Below are positions 39,567-45,769 of a DNA stretch of 45,769 nt, in pieces. The stretch comes from an uncultured Erysipelotrichaceae bacterium (GTDB taxonomy: Bacteria; Bacillota_I; Bacilli_A; RFN20; CAG-826): NCBI GenBank assembly GCA_902803285.1, contig CADCPC010000043.1, forward strand, positions 1 to 45,769, given 5' to 3'. The notes beneath the pieces are model-generated. The model searched no databases and was not told the origin of the DNA. It worked only from the letters and a program-made list of their open reading frames with translations. The translations under genes were made by a program, and so were the position numbers. Position 1 is the stretch's first letter, and each line of letters starts with the position of its first letter.

Positions 39567-42092
39567 ATGCAAAAAAATCTAACGAGTGAACAAATTGAAA
39601 GATATCAGTCAACTGTTTCAGAAGGATTAAATGATGAACAGGTCGCTAAAAGAATAGAACAAAAACTCGTAAATAAAACGATTTTAGTTGTTGGTAAATC
39701 TTATTGGGAAATCATTAGAGGCAATGTTCTCTCATTTTTTAACATTTTATTATTTATCATCGCTTCATTAATGATTTACGCCAACGTTAATGATGGAAAT
39801 CCTGCTACTCATTGGTATACAGGCTTATTCTTCTTGATTGTTCAATTCTTAAATATTGGCTTAGGTCTATATCAAGATTTAAAGGCTAAACATTTAATGA
39901 AAAAGATGAAGATTGTTACCACGCCTCACGCAACAGTGGTAAGAAACGGGAAAGCCGATTCTATTATCCCTGAAGAAATAGTGTTAGATGACATATTAGT
40001 AGTGGGAGCAGGAGAACAAGTAACTTCCGATAGCATCATCCTTGATGGCACTGTGCTTGTTAATGAATCTCTACTAACTGGTGAAAGCCAAAACGTTTTA
40101 AAAACAGTAGGGGATCTAATCCTTTCAGGAACATACGTTGCAAGTGGAAGATGTTATGCTAGAGTGGAACATGTTGGAAAAGAAAACTATGTTGAAACTT
40201 TAGCAATGAAGGCTAAAGCCTTTAAAAGAAATCCTTCCCATATTTTAAAATCAATCAGAAAACTATTTAGATCATTAGGCATTATCGTTATTACCTTATT
40301 TGCGGTTATCGCTACTACATATGCGATTATGGGCCAATTCTCCACAAAGGCAGACTTTGTGAGAGTCATTGGACCGTTATCAGGACAATTTGTAGCGATG
40401 ATTCCAGCAGGATTATATCTTTTAACATCTGTCACTTTAGCAGCAGGAGTCATTTCCCTATACACCAAGAAGGCTAATGTTCAAGATTTATATTCCATTG
40501 AAATGCTCACCAGAAGTGATGTTTTATGTGTTGATAAAACAGGCACTATTACTGATGGCACTATGGAAGTAAAAGATGTTGTTCCATTTACTAGCTTCTT
40601 ACACAAAATTGACGAAGAAGAGATTAACCAAATCGTTTCTAATATTACACTAGCAACTGGTGACACTAACGCAACTGCTGTCGCGTTAAATAAATATTTC
40701 AAAAACTTTGTTAAATATGAAGTGGAGACGCCTCTTCCATTTAACAGTGAAAATAAATATTCTGGTGCAACTTTTAAAGGCGGCATCACTTATTTATTAG
40801 GTGCTATTGAGTTCATGGATTTAGAGCTCAAAGAAGATATTAAGAAACTTAGTGATGAATATGCTTCTAAAGGCTATCGTGTTTTAGTGCTTGCTAAGGG
40901 TACTAATAAGATTAAAGAAAATAAATATGAAGGTAAACTAAAAGCTTTAGCTTTAATTGTATTACAAGACCACATCAAAGATAACGCTCCTGCCACATTC
41001 AAATGGTTTAATGAGAATGGTGTGCAAATCAAAGTTATCTCTGGAGATAATGCTATTACAGTAAGCGAAATCGCTAGACAAGCTGGAATTAAAAATGCAG
41101 AAAAATATATTTCCTTAGAAGGAATGTCGATAGAAGAAGTTAAGCAAATTGCTCATGACTATGTGGTTTTTGGAAGAGTTACTCCTGAACAAAAAGAAGC
41201 AATAGTTATTGCTTTAAAAGAAAAAGAACATACAGTAGCAATGACAGGAGACGGGGTTAACGATATTCTTGCTCTTAAAAGGGCAGATTGTAGTATCGCT
41301 ATGAATAATGGCTCACAAGCTGCTAAAAACGTTTCTCACGTTGTCTTAATGAACGATGACTTTGCAACCATGCCATCTATCGTTGCGGAAGGAAGAAGAG
41401 TCATTAATAATCTTCAAAGAACTGGCTCTTTATTCTTAACCAAAACACTATTTGCAATCACCTTATCCATTACATTCTGGATTGTTTCTATTGCTTCTAA
41501 AGGCATGTATTCATATCCATTCTCCACAAATAACATGCTCATATGGGAGAACTTTGCAATCGGTATCAGTACATTCTTTATTGCTCTAGAACCTAATAGC
41601 GAACCTATTAAGACTGGTTTCTTAAGAAACGTCTTTAAACGCGCTGTTCCAGCAGCCACAATGATGGTTTCTTGTGTGTTTATTTGTTATCTCTTATTCA
41701 TCTTGCAAAATAACGGAATTGTTTATACTGGAGTAGAATCCTTTGGCTATGTAACAGAAGCATCACGTGTTTCTAGATATGGAGCGACAGCAATGTCTAT
41801 CATGTGCTTCTCTGCTCTATCATATGTTGTTTTATATATGGTCTGTAGACCATTAAGCAAATATCGTGCAGTAGTTTTAGCGGGTTCATTAACTTGTGGA
41901 ATTATCGCAGTTATTATCGCGGCATTTACAAGTCCAACAACAAACGTATTTAATATCGACTTTGGTAGAATTTCAGTAGAAAACGTTGTTGCTATTATTA
42001 GCATCGTAGTTTTACTCGCTGCCATTTTACTTGGAGGTCAAAAAATAGTTGAGGCCATTAAAGGAGAAAAACCAAATGATCAAAGTAAGTAG
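39567..42092 (+). CDS. cation-translocating P-type ATPase
   Basis: An 841-residue P-type ATPase of the HAD-IC group. Key elements: actuator motif LLTGES, phosphorylation motif DKTGTIT with Asp323, nucleotide region KVISGDNAITVSEIARQAG, and hinge GDGVNDILALKRADCSIAMNNG. About ten membrane helices are present, and no heavy-metal-binding domain or CPx motif, so a copper or zinc role is unlikely; the membrane motif preceding the P domain (MIPAGLYLLTSVTLA) places it near Gram-positive ATPases annotated for Ca2+ or other light cations. Substrate uncertain. The last 17 bases overlap psuG, whose ribosome site lies within this gene. Confidence 0.88.
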   Translation: MQKNLTSEQIERYQSTVSEGLNDEQVAKRIEQKLVNKTILVVGKSYWEIIRGNVLSFFNILLFIIASLMIYANVNDGNPATHWYTGLFFLIVQFLNIGLGLYQDLKAKHLMKKMKIVTTPHATVVRNGKADSIIPEEIVLDDILVVGAGEQVTSDSIILDGTVLVNESLLTGESQNVLKTVGDLILSGTYVASGRCYARVEHVGKENYVETLAMKAKAFKRNPSHILKSIRKLFRSLGIIVITLFAVIATTYAIMGQFSTKADFVRVIGPLSGQFVAMIPAGLYLLTSVTLAAGVISLYTKKANVQDLYSIEMLTRSDVLCVDKTGTITDGTMEVKDVVPFTSFLHKIDEEEINQIVSNITLATGDTNATAVALNKYFKNFVKYEVETPLPFNSENKYSGATFKGGITYLLGAIEFMDLELKEDIKKLSDEYASKGYRVLVLAKGTNKIKENKYEGKLKALALIVLQDHIKDNAPATFKWFNENGVQIKVISGDNAITVSEIARQAGIKNAEKYISLEGMSIEEVKQIAHDYVVFGRVTPEQKEAIVIALKEKEHTVAMTGDGVNDILALKRADCSIAMNNGSQAAKNVSHVVLMNDDFATMPSIVAEGRRVINNLQRTGSLFLTKTLFAITLSITFWIVSIASKGMYSYPFSTNNMLIWENFAIGISTFFIALEPNSEPIKTGFLRNVFKRAVPAATMMVSCVFICYLLFILQNNGIVYTGVESFGYVTEASRVSRYGATAMSIMCFSALSYVVLYMVCRPLSKYRAVVLAGSLTCGIIAVIIAAFTSPTTNVFNIDFGRISVENVVAIISIVVLLAAILLGGQKIVEAIKGEKPNDQSK

Positions 42093-42981
42093 TGAAGTTA
42101 AAAAGGCTTTAGAAGAAGGTAGAGCGGTTGTTGCTTTAGAAAGCACAATTATATCGCATGGCATGCCTTATCCTAAAAATGTTGAAACAGCTTTAAAAGT
42201 TGAAGAAGTAATCAGAAGTCATGGCGCTGTTCCTGCCACAATTGGCATTATTGATGGTGTGGCAGTAGTGGGCATGACTCCAGAAGAAATCGAACAATTT
42301 GGTAAAAGAAAAGGCATTATCAAAGTATCTCGTAGAGATCTACCTGTTGTTTATGCGAAAAAGTTATGGGCTGCTACTACAGTAGCTGCGACAATGATTA
42401 TTGCTCATCAAGCTGGCATTGAAGTATTTGTCACTGGCGGTATTGGTGGAGTTCATAGAGGCGCCCAAGAAACTATGGATATCTCTGCAGACTTACAAGA
42501 ATTAGCAAAGACTGATGTGACAGTTGTCTGTGCAGGGGCTAAAGCAATCTTAGATTTACCTCTCACATTAGAATATTTAGAAACAATGGGTGTTCCAGTT
42601 TTAGGATATAAAACCAAAGAGTTACCTGCTTTCTATACATCTCACTCAGGATTGTCTGTTGATTATCAAGTTGATTCTCCACTTGAAATGGCACAAATTA
42701 TCAAAGAGAAAAGAGACAACTCTCTACAAGGAGGAATCTTATTAACTAACCCAATTCCAGAAGAATTCGCAATGGATAAAGACGTTATTAATAATGCGAT
42801 TGAAGTTGCGCTTAAAAAGATGGATGAACAAGGCATTAAAGGAAAAGAATGCACTCCATTCTTATTAAAGACAATTGTTGAACTAACAGGTGGAGATTCT
42901 TTAGAAAGCAATATTAAACTCGTATTAAATAACGCTGCCGTTGGTAGCGAAGTTGCAAAGGAATACGCAAAGATCAAATAA
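42076..42981 (+). CDS. psuG: pseudouridine-5'-phosphate glycosidase
   Basis: A 301-residue PsuG, cleaving the C-C glycosidic bond of pseudouridine 5'-phosphate to uracil and ribose 5-phosphate. Family motifs are VALESTIISHGMPYPKN (about residues 17-33), VFVTGGIGGVHRGA and CAGAKAILDLPLTLEYLET. ATG 42076 is fixed by AAAGGAG (42060-42066) inside the ATPase gene. The usual partner kinase PsuK is not adjacent. The stop overlaps the next start (TAATG), joining it to a TetR-family gene and a dehydrogenase. Confidence 0.94.
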   Translation: MIKVSSEVKKALEEGRAVVALESTIISHGMPYPKNVETALKVEEVIRSHGAVPATIGIIDGVAVVGMTPEEIEQFGKRKGIIKVSRRDLPVVYAKKLWAATTVAATMIIAHQAGIEVFVTGGIGGVHRGAQETMDISADLQELAKTDVTVVCAGAKAILDLPLTLEYLETMGVPVLGYKTKELPAFYTSHSGLSVDYQVDSPLEMAQIIKEKRDNSLQGGILLTNPIPEEFAMDKDVINNAIEVALKKMDEQGIKGKECTPFLLKTIVELTGGDSLESNIKLVLNNAAVGSEVAKEYAKIK

Positions 42982-43532
42982 TGAAAACCGAACACGAATT
43001 AGCTAGAGCCTTAAAAGAAATGATGTCTAGCCAACCGCTAGATACTATTTCTGTGGTTGACTTATCGAATAAATGTAATGTTTCTAGAAAGACATTCTAT
43101 TACCATTACCATGATATCTACGATTTGTTGACACAGGTCTTTTTGGATGAAAAAATTCCTGGAGGTAATAACGTTGAATCACTAACTGATTTAGTAGTCG
43201 TTGTTTGGCGTTATTACAAAGCTAATGAAGCGTTTATTCTTGCCACTTTATCGAGTGCTGGCAAAGACTTATTTGAAGAATTTATATATAACTATTTTTA
43301 TACTGCATCATTAAAAATCATTGCTCATATTGATGAGAATCGTAAATTAAACACGAACATGAGAAAAAACATTGCTAGATTTTACGCTAGCGGATATAGT
43401 CATTCACTTGTCTATTATCTAGCAAATTATAAGAACAAATCTTTAGAAGGGCTCAGCAACTGCTTTATGTTCTTAAATAGCACAAACATTGAAAAATCTG
43501 TGCAAAAAGCAGTTAAACTTGCAGAAAAATGA
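42981..43532 (+). CDS. TetR-family transcriptional regulator (DhaS-like)
   Basis: A 183-residue regulator. The N-terminal TetR helix-turn-helix is at about residues 20-45 (ISVVDLSNKCNVSRKTFYYHYHDIYDLL), with the YYHYHD motif; the C-terminal ligand domain (residues 60-183) resembles the TetR_C type of DhaS-like activators. It is sandwiched between psuG and an alcohol dehydrogenase by one- and four-base overlaps, so it may control that dehydrogenase or the whole unit. Ligand and operator are unknown. Confidence 0.88.
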   Translation: MKTEHELARALKEMMSSQPLDTISVVDLSNKCNVSRKTFYYHYHDIYDLLTQVFLDEKIPGGNNVESLTDLVVVVWRYYKANEAFILATLSSAGKDLFEEFIYNYFYTASLKIIAHIDENRKLNTNMRKNIARFYASGYSHSLVYYLANYKNKSLEGLSNCFMFLNSTNIEKSVQKAVKLAEK

Positions 43533-44701
43533 TGAATCAATTCGAATTTCAAATCCCAACCAAATTATATTTTGGTCCAAAAAAAGAAGAGGAAGTTGGA
43601 CAAATTTTATCTTCTTATGGCGCCAAAAATGTTTTGATTGTGATCGGCAAATCTTCTGTAATTAAAAGCGGTCTTTTAAATCGTGTTTCTAAGAGTTTAG
43701 AAAATGAAAATATAACCTACTATATTTTAGCTGGTGTTAGGGCAAATCCAACATTTGATTTAGTTATTGAAGGTAAAAATCTCGCCAAACAACATAATGT
43801 AGATTTCATCCTCGCAATTGGAGGAGGAAGTGTTATTGATACCGCTAAATGTATTGGTGTTAACGCCTTATACGATGGCAATATTAGAGATTTCAATTAT
43901 CACGTTGTTGCTCCAACTCAAACTTTACCTGTTGGAGTTATCTTAACAATTTCTGCTGCTGGTAGTGAAATGAGCAACTCCTGTGTTATTCAAGATGATG
44001 TGATGAATAAAAAGATGGGCTTTAATAGTGAGATTATTAGGCCTGTATTTGCAATTGAAGATCCTGAATTAACTTATTCTGTCTCTAAGGAACAAACAGC
44101 ATATGGAGTAGTCGATATATTAATGCACACTCTTGAAAGATATTTTTCCGATAGTGATAAATATGAACTCGCTGATGAAATAGCGTTAGGTTTAATTAAA
44201 CATGTCGTTGATGTTGGATTAATTGCTTATAACGAACTAGAGAATTATGAAGCAAGAGCAAAATTAATGCTTGCTAGTTCTATTTCACACAGTGGATTTA
44301 CAAGTATTGGCAAGAAATATACAATGCCTGTCCATCAATTAGAACACGCTGTTAGTGGTCGTTTCCCTAAGATTGCTCATGGGTTAGGATTAGCAATTCT
44401 TTTCCCGGCGTGGGCTAAAGAATATCTTCCATATGAAAGTAAAAAGCTTGCTAAACTTGGTAGATATGTTTTTGAACTAGAAGGAAAAGATAACGAAGTA
44501 GCAGAAAAATGTATTAATAGATTCAGCAAATATTTCAAAAAGCTTGGAATGCCTTCCCGCTTAAGCGAAGTTGGCATCAGTGAGCAACAAATATTAGAAC
44601 TAGTTGATATAGTCTCACAGAAAGGAGAAAGGATAATATATCACAGAAGTCATCCTTTAGATGTCAAAGTTATGTATGATATATTTTCCAGAGTAAAATA
44701 A
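43529..44701 (+). CDS. iron-containing alcohol dehydrogenase (butanol dehydrogenase type)
   Basis: A 390-residue Fe-ADH of the BDH branch, NAD(P)H-dependent aldehyde reductase. The N-terminus (FEFQIPTKLYFGPKKEEEVG) is typical of this branch; ILAIGGGSVIDTAKCIG is the nucleotide motif (about residues 92-108). Metal ligands are the Asp and His of VVDILMHTLER and the His residues of PVHQLEHAVSG and KIAHGLGLAILFP. Start 43529 overlaps the TetR stop; a second ATG at 43532 is equally possible. It differs strongly from the Fe-ADH at 2034. Likely role: alcohol formation in fermentation or aldehyde detoxification. Confidence 0.92.
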   Translation: MMNQFEFQIPTKLYFGPKKEEEVGQILSSYGAKNVLIVIGKSSVIKSGLLNRVSKSLENENITYYILAGVRANPTFDLVIEGKNLAKQHNVDFILAIGGGSVIDTAKCIGVNALYDGNIRDFNYHVVAPTQTLPVGVILTISAAGSEMSNSCVIQDDVMNKKMGFNSEIIRPVFAIEDPELTYSVSKEQTAYGVVDILMHTLERYFSDSDKYELADEIALGLIKHVVDVGLIAYNELENYEARAKLMLASSISHSGFTSIGKKYTMPVHQLEHAVSGRFPKIAHGLGLAILFPAWAKEYLPYESKKLAKLGRYVFELEGKDNEVAEKCINRFSKYFKKLGMPSRLSEVGISEQQILELVDIVSQKGERIIYHRSHPLDVKVMYDIFSRVK

Positions 44702-45769
44702 ATGAAAAAAGAAGATGTTTTTGGATTACTGATGTATTTGGTAATCTTTGCAGTTGCGTTAATATTCGGCTTGTCAATTTTACAGCCACATTTTGCAAAG
44801 TCATCATTTAACTTAGGTATAATTTATGCCTTGTTCATCTTAGGTGCTTTAGTAACTTCTATTATTATTTGTGCGCTTCTATTTGAATTTGGACATGTAT
44901 TAGGGGCCAAGGTGGGCAGATATATAGTTCTTTCGATCTGCGTTCTTGGCTTTAAATTATTAAAAGATGACAACAAATGGAAATTTAAATTTGGTAGTTA
45001 TGATGGTTTACTTGGTGAAACCAAGATTTTACCAAAAGATGAAAAATCATCTCCTCGTCCATATTTATTATTTGGAACATTCTTTGCTATTGCGTTTGGA
45101 ATTCTTTCCATAGTCCTTTTCTACATCAATAAAGACTATGTTGGATTTAGAGGAGATGTTGGATATTTCTTCTTAACATGTGCTGTCGTAGCCTTTATTT
45201 GTGTGCTATATAATATCGCTCCTTTCAAACTAGATTCTCTTAACGATGGATATCGTTTAGCGATGGTTTCTAATCCTAAAAATAAAGAAGCTTTTAACGA
45301 ACTATTAAGAGTGGAACACGAAATTGCATTAGGTAATGAAAATGTTGAAATTAAAACATTTACAGAATTAACTAACTTCACTGCATCATTAAATATGAAT
45401 AAGGTCTATCTCGCTTTAGATAAAGAACAATATGATGAAGCATTAGAGCTAATTGATATTGTTTTAAACAATGAAAAGACAATTTCTAGAAAAGTCTACT
45501 TACGCGCTATTGCGATGAAAGTCTATTTAATCTTTGTTAGTAAAGGCAAAGAAGAGGGCTTAAAATACGTTGGAACTTCCATTAATAATGAACTAAGAAG
45601 AGAAATTAGTGGTGATACCCACTCACTAGTATCTATTCGCGCTTACTTATTAATTGCGGGATTAGCTGATAAATCTAAGAGCGAATGTTTATTAGTCCTT
45701 TCTAAAGCCTACAAAGCTTACAAAGCCACTCCAAAAGAAAGAAGAGTGGTTGAATCAGGTTACTTTAAT
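44702..45769 (+). CDS. M50-like membrane protein with degenerate HExxH, truncated by window end
   Basis: An open frame from ATG 44702 (the A follows the dehydrogenase TAA directly) runs off the right edge: at least 356 residues. Two membrane helices (about residues 6-26 and 38-62) lead into FEFGHVLGAKVGRYIV, which aligns with the M50 site-2-protease motif HExxH but has Phe in place of the first His. Two more helices follow, then NIAPFKLDSLNDGYRLAMVS, matching the second M50 motif N-x-x-P..D-G. The remaining region is helical and TPR-like (Leu/Ala/Glu-rich). Loss of one zinc ligand suggests an inactive homologue with a scaffold or sensing role. Family assignment is from motifs only. Confidence 0.7.
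   Translation, partial: MKKEDVFGLLMYLVIFAVALIFGLSILQPHFAKSSFNLGIIYALFILGALVTSIIICALLFEFGHVLGAKVGRYIVLSICVLGFKLLKDDNKWKFKFGSYDGLLGETKILPKDEKSSPRPYLLFGTFFAIAFGILSIVLFYINKDYVGFRGDVGYFFLTCAVVAFICVLYNIAPFKLDSLNDGYRLAMVSNPKNKEAFNELLRVEHEIALGNENVEIKTFTELTNFTASLNMNKVYLALDKEQYDEALELIDIVLNNEKTISRKVYLRAIAMKVYLIFVSKGKEEGLKYVGTSINNELRREISGDTHSLVSIRAYLLIAGLADKSKSECLLVLSKAYKAYKATPKERRVVESGYFN

Noticed and set aside
1..45769. CRISPR arrays, insertion sequences, prophage or integration sites
   Set aside because: No regularly spaced repeats, transposase, integrase or terminal inverted repeats were seen in the window.

Overview
This is about 45.8 kb of AT-rich DNA, read as a chromosomal piece of a low-GC Gram-positive anaerobe (Bacillota/Mycoplasmatota borderland, plausibly an uncultured gut Bacilli lineage such as RF39, Izemoplasmatales or Erysipelotrichales relatives; the lineage is inference). 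Reasons: strong AAAGGAG-type ribosome sites inside operons, a CCA-encoding tRNA, a short SRP RNA beside tadA, no outer-membrane genes, an Rnf complex and dTDP-rhamnose genes. TGA is a real stop here (for example the ATGA junctions rnfC/rnfD and rfbD/glycosyltransferase), so the mycoplasma code does not apply. Several operon heads have a consensus promoter whose -10 box lies only 6-8 nt before the ATG and no ribosome site, pointing to frequent leaderless mRNAs.

Layout. 1-2000: tail of an unknown gene, a 31-residue micro-lipoprotein, a 29-residue hydrophobic peptide in what looks like a type I toxin-antitoxin locus, an Xre-GNAT fusion and a second GNAT protein. 2034-3982: iron-dependent alcohol dehydrogenase plus YhhN lysoplasmalogenase. 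4091-5992: GPH sugar symporter and tRNA-Ala(GGC). 6093-9929: a large membrane-anchored surface protein with Big_3-like repeats, then an MscS channel. 10032-16709: an Rnf operon (rnfCDGEA, a small Cys-rich membrane protein, a minimal rnfB without ferredoxin domains, apbE, a NusG-domain-II protein and a Gx-family membrane protein). 16734-19000 (minus strand): acyl ligase, acyl carrier protein and acyl-ACP thioesterase. 19108-23349: a linoleate-isomerase (PAI) homologue, a CrtI/RetSat-like flavoprotein and an FNR-type reductase with a 2Fe-2S domain. 23420-26416: PI-PLC, a membrane protein and a serine hydrolase. 26494-31121: two tandem hypB genes, a 975-residue Fe-S/FAD oxidoreductase and hypA. 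31198-38829: surface polysaccharide cluster (three glycosyltransferases, one frameshifted; rfbA, C, D, B; flippase). 38934-45769: SRP RNA, tadA, P-type ATPase, psuG, TetR-family regulator, butanol-type dehydrogenase and a truncated M50-like membrane protein with a damaged HExxH.

How the parts may work together. The centre of the window (16.7-26.4 kb) reads as a lipid-handling island: PI-PLC could release host lipid, the ligase/ACP/thioesterase set could activate and release fatty acids, and the isomerase/CrtI-like/reductase set could isomerise and then reduce unsaturated fatty acids. The neighbouring Rnf complex would couple ferredoxin and NADH pools to an ion gradient, so fatty-acid double bonds might act as an electron sink. 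The enzymes are recognised from sequence; the coupled pathway is an inference and is the most exciting hypothesis in the window.
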